The notes under the pieces were generated by a model. It did not search any database. It saw only the letters and a program-made list of their open reading frames with translations, and was not told the origin of the DNA. DNA of 64,000 nucleotides from Spirochaetaceae bacterium (lineage in GTDB: Bacteria > Spirochaetota > Leptospiria > Leptospirales > Leptonemataceae), in the NCBI GenBank assembly GCA_002729885.1, contig PBUB01000013.1, positions 31,758 to 95,757 on the forward strand, written 5' to 3'. Shown piece after piece: positions 19,306 through 26,916 of the stretch (positions are counted from its first letter, which is position 1; each line of letters opens with the position of its first letter). The position numbers were made by a program, and so were the translations under genes.

Positions 19306-19992
19306 TCAAGCTACCTTTTCCAGAAACAAATAGGACAGCGCCAGACTTCCGGTATAGAGAATACTTACTTTAATTGCATTATAGAGCTGAATCCAACCTC
19401 CTCTGTTCTGGCTCTCGTGAAAATACTGATACAAGAAGAAACCCAGGAGAAACTCAGGAATCAATACATACACAGCGATATGACCGATCATCATTACATC
19501 CCGGGCATACCACGACCCCAGGGTCCAGAGGGTTGCCTCGGAGAATCCAAAGATCAGAATCGCCACTGAAGCGGCCACCAGTGCTGCTTTGAATTCTGTG
19601 CCATGAGTGAGCCATTGCGTAGATGAGTAGCTGGACTGGTAGAATCGGCTGGCCAGAAGAATGAAAAAGAAGGGTATGGCCCATAGACCGGCCATATATC
19701 CACTGACATTTCCAAATTTGAACAGTCCGTCCTCTGGAAAAACCAGCACACCCAGCACCGCTGATAAGAACCAGTCTGGCAGCACCTGAAAGATACTCAC
19801 GAGAGTAGAGAACAGCCAGATTCGCCACAGCTCCGGCCAGCGATGTCGATTCCTGAACGAGTGGCCCCCAAAAAGACCGGCGAAAAGCAAGACCAGAATT
19901 AGAAATTGCCAGCCCACCGGAATGGGAACAAGCAAAGTGCCTGCAGATATAGCAGCGAATAAGACAGATAAGATCAAAACTGAACGGTACAT
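19306..19992 (-). CDS. Polytopic membrane protein of unknown function
   Basis: A 228-residue protein with about six to seven hydrophobic segments, including a signal-anchor-like N-terminus (YRSVLILSVLFAA), LPDWFLSAVLGVLVFP, LWAIPFFFILLA and a final IKVSILYTGSLALSYLFL. The ATG at 19992 is preceded by CGGAGTG and fits better than the TTG-initiated frame further upstream at 20052. Conserved-looking aromatic and acidic residues (PDW, GFSEATLW) lie in or near helices. I recognise no family with certainty. It is the first gene of the apparent SDR-recCBD operon. Confidence 0.75.
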   Translation of the reverse strand: MYRSVLILSVLFAAISAGTLLVPIPVGWQFLILVLLFAGLFGGHSFRNRHRWPELWRIWLFSTLVSIFQVLPDWFLSAVLGVLVFPEDGLFKFGNVSGYMAGLWAIPFFFILLASRFYQSSYSSTQWLTHGTEFKAALVAASVAILIFGFSEATLWTLGSWYARDVMMIGHIAVYVLIPEFLLGFFLYQYFHESQNRGGWIQLYNAIKVSILYTGSLALSYLFLEKVA

Positions 19993-20071
19993 GAACACTC
20001 CGGTATTTGTATTGCCAGATCGTAATTGGATATCAGCCTGGGCAGAGAACAAGTGAAATAAGAGTTACCGA

Positions 20072-20251
20072 ATGAAGTTTTTGAAATTGGAAAATACTTA
20101 CCTGAATATTAAGCGAGCGCGCAGAATTCAGCTGGAAGAAAATGGCGATATCCTGGTGGTCTTTCGCAAGAAAGAGGCCTATCGCTTCACTGGTAAGAAA
20201 GCAGAGTTACTTAAGAAGTACCTTTTGCAGAATCATATCGAAGCTTCCTGA
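20072..20251 (+). CDS. Small 59-residue protein, unknown function
   Basis: A compact open frame running ATG (20072) to TGA (20251), with TAAGAG as ribosome site eight bases upstream. The product starts MKFLKLENTYLNIKRARRIQ and continues with EENGDILVVFRKKEAYRF and a helical, Lys/Leu-rich end. The alternation looks like a small beta hairpin followed by an amphipathic helix. It fills the gap between two leftward genes and is divergent from the SDR-recCBD operon. No family is recognised. The even charge distribution, good ribosome site and lack of any competing gene argue that it is real. Confidence 0.6.
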   Translation: MKFLKLENTYLNIKRARRIQLEENGDILVVFRKKEAYRFTGKKAELLKKYLLQNHIEAS

Positions 20252-20314
20252 TTCCAGGGCTCTATACTAAGCAGGTAGTAGCTGCTTCGGCATTAACCGA
20301 AGCAGCTATGGAAA

Positions 20315-20905
20315 TTATCTGGTGGCCTGAAGTTGCATTTCTGCTTGAATCAAGCTCAAGCGTTCTTCTGCTTTTACAGCTTCTTCTCTCAGCTGCATAC
20401 CGGATTCGATTACCCGATCGCCCTCGCGAACATAGATTGCGCGCAAATCACCTGCATCCATATAGCTTGCATCTACTGAAACCCATTTACCGTTGCGAAT
20501 CACGAAAATCTCAGACGGTTTATCCCGAAGCGCATAATATGTACTGGTTTTGCCTTCTTTTTCAATCTGGATCTCCAGTGTGTTCTCATCCAGGCTTTTC
20601 ATGGTCACTCGAGAACCGTCCGGAGTTTCATGAGCAGTAAATACAGGTCGACCGCTCCAGAACTCAATCAGATTGAATATTATAGTATCTAGCAGTCCAG
20701 CAATCGAGTAAATCTGGCACACCGCCAATATTATGAAGAGAATACTCTGTACGACCCCTGTGGCTTTGGGACCGCCTACAGTTAGGGAGCCATTTGCCTT
20801 ATACAGGGTTCGAACAATCGGGAAGTGCCCGTAACATCCACTGAAAACCAGCGGGATGATACTGGCTACGGCCAGACTTGCAATCCATTTCTTAAATCTG
20901 CTCAT
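20315..20905 (-). CDS. DUF3332-family lipoprotein
   Basis: A 196-residue envelope protein. The signal peptide ends in LVFSGC (lipobox), giving a probable lipoprotein. After it come GHFPIVRTLYKANGSL, a membrane segment (ILFIILAVCQIYSIAGLLDTII) and FNLIEFWSG, a pattern I associate with DUF3332. The rest is a soluble beta-rich domain ending in a helical, Glu-rich tail. The ATG at 20905 has AGGAG seven bases upstream; an in-frame ATG at 20929 is less likely. A sigma-70-like promoter lies 66-94 bp upstream. Function is unknown. Confidence 0.82.
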   Translation of the reverse strand: MSRFKKWIASLAVASIIPLVFSGCYGHFPIVRTLYKANGSLTVGGPKATGVVQSILFIILAVCQIYSIAGLLDTIIFNLIEFWSGRPVFTAHETPDGSRVTMKSLDENTLEIQIEKEGKTSTYYALRDKPSEIFVIRNGKWVSVDASYMDAGDLRAIYVREGDRVIESGMQLREEAVKAEERLSLIQAEMQLQATR

Positions 20906-20966
20906 ACAAACTCCTTTCCTCTTTTTCAAAAATGCGAATACCTTTTACCGGCGCCGCTTATTTAGT

Positions 20967-20999
20967 CGTTATTATGACATAACGCTAACTGGGGTTCAA
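20967..20999 (-). promoter_or_regulatory. Sigma-70-like promoter with overlapping inverted repeat, upstream of the DUF3332 gene
   Basis: On the minus strand TTGAAC (20999-20994) and CATAAT (20976-20971) are separated by exactly 17 bp. An inverted repeat, CGTTAT and ATAACG around a six-base centre (20967-20984), covers the -10. A protein bound there would block polymerase, so it is a candidate repressor operator. The AGGAG ribosome site follows at about 20912. Confidence 0.6.
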
Positions 21000-21027
21000 G
21001 TCTTTACGTGCTTCGCATCAGGAAAAA

Positions 21028-21360
21028 TTAGAGAAAAGCCTTCCAGCCCTCTGGATCGTATCCGCATGTAGCCCGGTCCCTGGTTCGCACCACCGGAGTT
21101 CTTAGAAGCAATGGATATTCCAGAAGCTTTTCAAGAGGATTGTACTGAATATACTGTAGCTGTTGCTTTTTGTATTCCTTGCTCTCTGGATCGATCAATT
21201 CTTCAACCGGAACGCTTCTAATAACAGATTCCAGCTCTCCTCGACTCATTGGCTTTTCTTCGATGTTGATAAAGTGATAGTCTATCCTTCGCTCTTTAAA
21301 AAACATCTCCGCCTTTTTGGACGATTTGCACTTTTTTGTTCCAAAGATCTGAACATTCAT
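21028..21360 (-). CDS. ArsC/Spx-family thioredoxin-fold protein
   Basis: A 110-residue protein of the ArsC/Spx/YffB family. It begins MNVQIFGTKKCKSSKKAEMFF, with the single active-site-type Cys (TKKCKSSKK) where ArsC and Spx carry theirs. It continues with ERRIDYHFINI, EELIDPESKEY, a YPLLLRTPVVR cis-proline region and a short tail. Instead of the CxxC of Spx it has CKSS, so it looks more like the ArsC/YffB branch. Whether it reduces arsenate is not decidable. It stands alone on the minus strand, reading toward the DUF3332 gene. Confidence 0.8.
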   Translation of the reverse strand: MNVQIFGTKKCKSSKKAEMFFKERRIDYHFINIEEKPMSRGELESVIRSVPVEELIDPESKEYKKQQLQYIQYNPLEKLLEYPLLLRTPVVRTRDRATCGYDPEGWKAFL

Positions 21361-21692
21361 AGTCCACGTGTGAATATCCAGATCTGGGCATCATTCAAAT
21401 TCTTCTTCTGGCAGCGAGGCCAGACGCCGTGGTTCTCCAGTATTTCATCCCATACATCTGCCAGCCTTTGAACGGCAACAATAACGAACGATACAGCATT
21501 TCAGCAGTCTGACCTGCCCGACCGGCCCCTTTGCACAAATCAAATGCCCTGGCGATGCAGATCATATCCCATCACAGGCCCGCGGCCCATTGCGTATGAG
21601 ACTGATTCTCATTTTTTATTGACCCAGGGGGCCCGATTCTGATTCTCGATCTCAAAACAGGGCGTTAGCGCCCAGGACATTTTAGAGGAACC
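21361..21692. other. Intergenic region before the porin gene
   Basis: A 332-bp gap between the divergent ArsC-like and porin genes. The first 200 bp show no gene that I can support. The 100 bp next to the porin hold the palindrome at 21596-21612, a TTGACC (21619-21624) followed after 16 bp by GATTCT (a weak promoter candidate), and an AGAGG ribosome site close to the ATG at 21693. Confidence 0.6.
21596..21612. promoter_or_regulatory. Palindromic operator candidate (Fur-box-like) upstream of the porin
   Basis: ATGAGA and TCTCAT form a perfect 6-bp inverted repeat around a 5-bp centre. The spacing and the TGA...TCA ends resemble Fur/PerR-type boxes, but the match to any consensus is partial. 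It sits just upstream of the TTGACC at 21619, so bound protein could act on that promoter. Half-site-like GATTCT repeats follow at 21635 and 21641. Confidence 0.4.
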
Positions 21693-23315
21693 ATGAAAGA
21701 CAGATTGAGAGTTTTACCTGATATTTCCCGAATTCTCATCGCCGTAATACTTCTCAGCTGGGCCCCGGCCCTGCTGGCGGAGCAGCCAGCCGAAGGCCAG
21801 AATGAAGAAAGAGCGGCGGAGAGAGATCGAAGACGAGAGAACAATGCGGATCGCATCAGCATTCTAGAAGAAGAAATCGAGAAGATGAAGCTGAATCGCG
21901 CCACCAAGCAGTACAAATCCTATGGCGGTCTGGGGCCTGCAGCTTCCGGCGTCTACTATGTGGATGAAGGACTGAGCTGGGGTGGTTACGGCGAGATCAA
22001 GTTTAGAGATTATCGCTCGGACGTAAAAACAGACGAGGCAGATGTACATAGATTCATTCTGTACGCTGGCTACAAATTCAATGATTGGATTGTTCTGAAC
22101 ACCGAGATTGAATACGAGCATGCTGGCTTCGTAAGCGAAGAAGTCAATGAATGCTCCGACGCAACTTGCTCTAGCTCCAGCAGCAAAAGCTTTAATGAAG
22201 GCGAAGTATTCGTGGAGTTCGCCTATCTCGATTTTAAATTCGCCAACTGGTTCCAGGTTGCGGCTGGCCTGCAGCTGGTACCCATGGGAATTACGAACTA
22301 CATGCATGAGCCCACTACCTTCTATACAGTGGAAAGACCTCAGACAGAAAGCACCATCATTCCCAGTACCTGGAGAGACATTGGAATTTTGATCCATGGT
22401 GAGCCCATGGATGGACTACTTCGATATAAATTTGGAGTACTGACTGGAATGAAAGGCAGCGGATTTTCCAGTAGTAGCTGGATTCGAGGTGGCCGTACCA
22501 AAGGTAGCGAAGTGAAAAGCGAAGATCTGGCCTATGTAGCGTCCCTGGATGTATTTCCGCTGGCTGGATTGATGGTAGGCGGTTCCTACTATTACGGTGG
22601 GTCCGGTCAGGATGAAATTCAGCAGGTAAACTTTATGAGCCGACTGGATTTTAATAACCTGGGAATTACAGATCCTGTACTCAAGTCCGATGCTCAAAGA
22701 GAGTTTCGTGCAGGAAGACAGGAACGAGCCAGATTCCATATTGCAGAAGGCCATATTCGCTATCAAACCGGTCCCTTTCACGTGCAGGGTCTCTTCGCCC
22801 AGGGCTGGATGAAAGAAGACACTGCAAGAGCTATCAATGCCAACACCGGCAGCAATGTAGGCGTTGTTGTTGAAGGTGGCTATGTTGAGCTCGGATACGA
22901 TCTACTGAGCTTCTTTGATACAAGCCATCGATTGATGGCCATCGTGCGAAACGAGTACGTAAATACACAGAAAGAAACCGTACGTCGTTACGAAGGCGGC
23001 ATCGAAGACCTCCAGGATACCGTGGCCAGCAATTCCGGCGGTCTTTTCCAGGTAGCCAGCAACCAGAACGTTGGAGTAATTTCCAACTCCAAAGCAGGGG
23101 CAGAACTGTATGGAGTGCAGGGAACAGCGGATCGAACCCTGGATCGTCGCATAGTTACCTACGGTCTGGCTTATTTTCCTCATCCCAATGTTGCGATCAA
23201 AGCAGATTATGAAAGCTGGGATTCTAAATCCAACCTCACTGCAGACATCGAAGAAAAGAATGGCAGCAACAACAAGATTGATCGAGTAAATCTGGCTGTT
23301 ACGTTTATCTTCTGA
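21693..23315 (+). CDS. Outer-membrane beta-barrel porin with N-terminal coiled coil
   Basis: A 540-residue predicted outer-membrane protein. The signal peptide (ILIAVILLSWAPALLA) is followed by a Glu/Arg-rich coiled coil (about 33-70, EERAAERDRRRENN to EEEIEKMKL). A long barrel of alternating polar and aromatic strands ends in NLAVTFIF, a typical terminal strand with C-terminal Phe. The periplasmic coiled coil plus barrel recalls OprO/P-like porins. The segment VNECSDATCSSSSSKS may be a disulfide-containing loop. Substrate unknown. A strong terminator follows, so the gene is probably monocistronic. Regulation may involve the palindrome at 21596. Confidence 0.82.
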   Translation: MKDRLRVLPDISRILIAVILLSWAPALLAEQPAEGQNEERAAERDRRRENNADRISILEEEIEKMKLNRATKQYKSYGGLGPAASGVYYVDEGLSWGGYGEIKFRDYRSDVKTDEADVHRFILYAGYKFNDWIVLNTEIEYEHAGFVSEEVNECSDATCSSSSSKSFNEGEVFVEFAYLDFKFANWFQVAAGLQLVPMGITNYMHEPTTFYTVERPQTESTIIPSTWRDIGILIHGEPMDGLLRYKFGVLTGMKGSGFSSSSWIRGGRTKGSEVKSEDLAYVASLDVFPLAGLMVGGSYYYGGSGQDEIQQVNFMSRLDFNNLGITDPVLKSDAQREFRAGRQERARFHIAEGHIRYQTGPFHVQGLFAQGWMKEDTARAINANTGSNVGVVVEGGYVELGYDLLSFFDTSHRLMAIVRNEYVNTQKETVRRYEGGIEDLQDTVASNSGGLFQVASNQNVGVISNSKAGAELYGVQGTADRTLDRRIVTYGLAYFPHPNVAIKADYESWDSKSNLTADIEEKNGSNNKIDRVNLAVTFIF

Positions 23316-23379
23316 TTCAGTCCGGAAAAACCGGCGGATTTCCCTGAATTGGATTTTCGCCAGCAATGCAAAAACTCAG

Positions 23380-23400
23380 GGCCCCTCGGGGCCTTTTTTT
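23380..23400 (+). terminator. Rho-independent terminator of the porin gene
   Basis: GGCCCC (23380-23385) and GGGGCC (23388-23393) form a GC-only stem, extended by neighbouring bases if the tight loop opens, and are followed directly by seven T residues. It lies 65 bp after the porin stop codon and before the response regulator gene. Confidence 0.85.
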
Positions 23401-23447
23401 GTTCTGTTTTGCATTGACCAAAATGGTATAAAATTTTCTTTAATAGC

Positions 23448-24170
23448 ATGTATCTGAACACCATCGTGGTGGAGGATGAGGCTCCCTCCCGGGAATTGCT
23501 CATCGAGTATGTGATCGGGGAGGAACAGCTAAATCTGGGCGCTGTAGCTCGAAATGGTCGCGAGGCGCTGGAAAAGTTAAAGGAAAACCGCTACGATCTC
23601 TGCTTTCTGGATATTAACCTGCCCTTCTTAAATGGTCTTCAGGTAATTGAACAGCTGGACTATGTTCCCTATATCATTTTCACCACGGTCTACAAAGAAT
23701 ATGCTGTGGAGGCTTTCGAACTGGGTGCTGTGGATTATCTACTCAAACCCATAAGTCGGGATCGTTTTAAGAAAGCGGTGGCCAAAGCGGCTTCATTGAT
23801 ACCCAGCCTCGCGACAGAGGATCCAGATCACAGCAGAAACAAGGGATTGTTCCTGCAGCAAAAAGGATCCCATCATTTTGTGAAGTTTTCGGATATCATC
23901 TATCTTACTGCCAACAATAAAAGTACCATCCTGCATACTATAGAACAGGATCTGGACTGCAATGCCCTTATCAAAGATCTACTGGAACGGCTCCCGGAGA
24001 ATCAGTTCCTGAGAATTCATAAGAAATATGCAATCAATATCGATTATCTGGATCGCCTGGAAACCCAGGATAATGGAAAATTTCTGCTGGTTCTAAAAAA
24101 TGAAGATGAAACTGTTCTTCCGGTAGGAAGCACATTTCTGCGAAGCCTTCGCGAAGATATGGGACTTTAA
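23448..24170 (+). CDS. LytTR-family response regulator (orphan)
   Basis: A 240-residue transcription regulator. The receiver domain (1-120) has VVEDEAPSR (acidic pocket), CFLDINLPFLNG (phosphoacceptor Asp near residue 60), IIFTTVYKEYAVEAF and YLLKPI (conserved Lys). A LytTR DNA-binding domain (about 138-238) has IIYLTANNKSTILHT, ENQFLRIHKKYAIN and ETVLPVGSTF. No histidine kinase gene is next to it; the nearest sensor-like ATPases are the 7TMR-DISM protein and the protein at 39581. An AT-rich TATAAAAT lies about 20 bp before the ATG, so the leader may be very short. Confidence 0.92.
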   Translation: MYLNTIVVEDEAPSRELLIEYVIGEEQLNLGAVARNGREALEKLKENRYDLCFLDINLPFLNGLQVIEQLDYVPYIIFTTVYKEYAVEAFELGAVDYLLKPISRDRFKKAVAKAASLIPSLATEDPDHSRNKGLFLQQKGSHHFVKFSDIIYLTANNKSTILHTIEQDLDCNALIKDLLERLPENQFLRIHKKYAINIDYLDRLETQDNGKFLLVLKNEDETVLPVGSTFLRSLREDMGL

Positions 24171-24242
24171 TTCTGGCGCCCTACAGCCCTGTTCCATTTC
24201 TTTAATTCGCCTGATTTGCAATAAACAGGTCCGCTTACCGAT

Positions 24243-25907
24243 TCAAACTACTACGTTTCGCAGAGGCTTACCGCTGTAAGTCCCATTGAATCGTCCGTTT
24301 CGGATGGTAAAGCGACCATTCACCAGCAAAGCCTCTACACCGGCCGAGAGTCGAATCGGGTTATCGTAGCTTGCGTAGCTCCGTATTTTCTTTAGATCCA
24401 GAACTCCAATATCTGCCTTCCAGCCCTCTTGAATCTGACCTCGATCGGTGATTCCGGCTACACTGGCAGGTAAAGCGCTACATTTGCGAATGGCCTGTTC
24501 CAGAGGCATGATCTTTTTTTCCAGCACGAAATAACGCAGGAAGTGGCTGAATGTTCCGTAGTTTCTAGGATGTGGATTACCTTTCATTCCAGGATTCAGG
24601 GCAGACCCATCCGAAGCAACAGAAGCAAACGGATCCTGAAAGATTCGTATAAGATTCTCTTCGCTCATGGCAAATACCACCGTGGAAGCAGAGCCGCTGG
24701 ATGCGATGTCAAACATCAATTCGTAGGGAGGCTTTCCGGTAGAACGTGCAATTTCAGCAAGACTTTTGCCGGAGTATTTCTTATAGCGATTGGAATATAC
24801 GACACCCAGGCGAATGCGATCGTAGCCGCCTATGCCTGAAATCTTGTCTTCTACCTGACGTCTGAGCACATCTCCGTCTCGGCCCCGGGCCAGAGAGAGA
24901 TTGAGTCCCTTTTTCTGAGCCCATATAGGAAACAGGCTATTCAGGGCCGTATGATAGGCTGTGTAGGGATAGCGATCCATGGTCAGATTCAATCCATCGC
25001 CTCTGGCTCTATGAATTAAATGGAATGCAGAGTCCGCCTTGTTCCAGTTTCTCTGCCCCTGAAGCTTAAAGTGGCTGATATTTAGACGCACATCCGATTC
25101 GCTGGCAATGCGAATCGCTTCAATCATGGCCTCCAGAACCCGATCATCTTCATTTCGCATATGTGTAGAATACACTCGAACGTTTCTGCACATCTCTATG
25201 AGTTCTTCTGTGGTAGAATGAGCATTGGGCATATATTCCAGCCCGCTACTGAGTCCACAGGCTCCCTGATCCAGAGCATCATCGATAAGTCTGCGAATGG
25301 TGCGCATCTCTCTGGAGGTTAGCTTTCGCCGCTCATAGCCGGCCTGTCCCTGGCGCAGAATCCCGGAGCCAATCATGGTCTTGATATTTACAGTGCTTCC
25401 CAGCTCTTCCAGAGCATCGTAGTAGCCGGCAACGGTTTTCCAGTATGGTAATTTACCAAACCTGGATTGCATATAGGAATGCATGGCTCTTCCCAGAGAA
25501 TCCGTAAATGGAGCCGGAGAGCGTCCATCCTGACCCACAATCTCTGTGGTTACGCCCTGATATATTTTGGAGATCGCCCTGCGATCCTGAAAGATAACAT
25601 AATCGCTATGGGAATGCAGATCCACAAATCCAGGGACTATATGATAACCAGTGCAATCGTAATTGGTAGCGGCAGTGGCCTCGGATAAATTTCCAATAGC
25701 GCCAATTTCATCGTCGAAGATTCCAACATCACCCTGGAAGGAGGCCTCCCCGGTGCCATCCACAATGGTGCCATTTCTGAGAATCACGTCGAACTCACCG
25801 GACATCTTTCGCAGGCTATTGCGAAATGTTCGCAGGCTGGAACAATGGCTCAGGGCCAGGCCCACTCCTGCGGCGGCTCCAAGTTTAAGGAATTGTTTTC
25901 GGCCCAT
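24243..25907 (-). CDS. N-acyl-D-amino-acid deacylase-family amidohydrolase, Tat-type lipoprotein signal
   Basis: A 554-residue secreted or membrane-anchored metal-dependent hydrolase. From the ATG at 25907 it begins MGRKQFLKLGAAAG and reaches SHCSS, a twin-arginine-like signal (RK rather than RR) with a possible lipobox. The frame is open to 25973. The catalytic domain has VDLHSHSD (HxH metal ligands), THMR and ISHFK (His ligands) and VASDGSAL (catalytic Asp). Where classical D-aminoacylases have a metal-ligand Cys in GNCG, this protein reads GQDG. Such variants exist in related amidohydrolases, so the exact substrate (D-acyl amino acid, dihydropyrimidine-like amide) is open. Confidence 0.85.
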   Translation of the reverse strand: MGRKQFLKLGAAAGVGLALSHCSSLRTFRNSLRKMSGEFDVILRNGTIVDGTGEASFQGDVGIFDDEIGAIGNLSEATAATNYDCTGYHIVPGFVDLHSHSDYVIFQDRRAISKIYQGVTTEIVGQDGRSPAPFTDSLGRAMHSYMQSRFGKLPYWKTVAGYYDALEELGSTVNIKTMIGSGILRQGQAGYERRKLTSREMRTIRRLIDDALDQGACGLSSGLEYMPNAHSTTEELIEMCRNVRVYSTHMRNEDDRVLEAMIEAIRIASESDVRLNISHFKLQGQRNWNKADSAFHLIHRARGDGLNLTMDRYPYTAYHTALNSLFPIWAQKKGLNLSLARGRDGDVLRRQVEDKISGIGGYDRIRLGVVYSNRYKKYSGKSLAEIARSTGKPPYELMFDIASSGSASTVVFAMSEENLIRIFQDPFASVASDGSALNPGMKGNPHPRNYGTFSHFLRYFVLEKKIMPLEQAIRKCSALPASVAGITDRGQIQEGWKADIGVLDLKKIRSYASYDNPIRLSAGVEALLVNGRFTIRNGRFNGTYSGKPLRNVVV

Positions 25908-26025
25908 GATCTCGGGCCTGGGCTGGTTTCTGGAATCTACTCTAGTGGAATCGTCTCTAGGGCTGGAACTCACGATGCCATGGATGCATTCCCCATTACA
26001 ATGCCCACCCTTTCTATATTCAGGA

Positions 26026-26916
26026 CTACTTCGATATTGCCTGAATCAGCTCTGGATCCGGTGATTCTGCCATGCAACTGCGGGCAATACGCTCAGCACT
26101 CCAGCCCCGCTCCAGAAGGGAGCGAATGGTGCTGGATCCTTTTCGCTTGGCCAGCCTTTCACCGGAATCATCCCGGAGCAACGGACAGTGATAGAATTCA
26201 GGAATTTCCAGCTCCAGGGCACGGTACAGAAGCAGTTGTCTGGCAGTGGAAAGTAGCAGATCCTCGCCTCGAACAACTTCAGTTATTCCCATAAGAGCAT
26301 CGTCCACAACTACAGCAAATTCGTAGGATGGATAACCTTCCACACTCCATATCAGAAAATCACCAAAGTCTGTGCCCCCCTGGTAGGCCACAGATCCCAG
26401 ATGATTATCCTTGAATTCTATTTTTTCGTCGGGAACGCGAAAGCGAAAGGCCTGATTTTCGGGTCGCTGATACTTCAGGCTGGCCGAAACGTCCGATCTT
26501 AGAGCCCGGGGAAAGGAAAGTTCTCCGGTGGGCCCCGGCCGGATGCCCTGCTCTTTTTGCTTTGCCTGGATTTGTCTGCGTGTATGGTTGCAGGGATAGA
26601 TCCATCCGCCATCCCTGAGCTTTTGCCAGAAAGGTAGATAGATATCCCTTTTCAATCGTTCGGACTGACGATAGGGCTTATGGGGCCCTCCCAGATCCGG
26701 GCCTTCCTGCCATTCCAGAAACAATCCCAGGTCCTCCAGAGAGGCCCGGTCAAACTCCGGTCTACATCGAGATCGATCCAGATCCTCCATGCGAAACACC
26801 AGCGTGCCCTTCTGCTCGGCACAACGCCGGGCCGCAATCAAGAATGTGGAAAGATGCCCTGGATGAAGATACCCGGTGGGCGAAGGAGCAAGTCTTCCAC
26901 GATAGCCAGATCCCAT
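26026..26916 (-). CDS. gluQ: Glutamyl-Q tRNA(Asp) synthetase
   Basis: Attaches glutamate to the queuosine base of tRNA(Asp); 296 residues, a truncated GluRS fold without the anticodon-binding domain. Motifs: RLAPSPTGYLHPGH (HIGH-like), FRMEDLDRSR, WSVEGYPSYEFAVVVDDALMGITEVVRGEDLL, and RLAKRKGSS (KMSKS-like). The zinc site common in this family is altered: YPCNHTRRQ has Cys-x-His where E. coli has Cys-x-Cys, and no later Cys is in place. The start shares a base with the stop of the upstream receptor gene (TGATG), so translation is coupled. A full-length GluRS could not be this short. Confidence 0.9.
   Translation of the reverse strand: MGSGYRGRLAPSPTGYLHPGHLSTFLIAARRCAEQKGTLVFRMEDLDRSRCRPEFDRASLEDLGLFLEWQEGPDLGGPHKPYRQSERLKRDIYLPFWQKLRDGGWIYPCNHTRRQIQAKQKEQGIRPGPTGELSFPRALRSDVSASLKYQRPENQAFRFRVPDEKIEFKDNHLGSVAYQGGTDFGDFLIWSVEGYPSYEFAVVVDDALMGITEVVRGEDLLLSTARQLLLYRALELEIPEFYHCPLLRDDSGERLAKRKGSSTIRSLLERGWSAERIARSCMAESPDPELIQAISK

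Noticed and set aside
20991..21001. GGGGTTCAAG, resembling a tRNA T-arm
   Set aside because: No cloverleaf can be drawn around it; it is the -35 region of the DUF3332 promoter.
23414..23434. TTGACC and TATAAA before the response regulator gene as a -35/-10 pair
   Set aside because: Only seven bases separate them, too few for one promoter; only the AT-rich box may be used.
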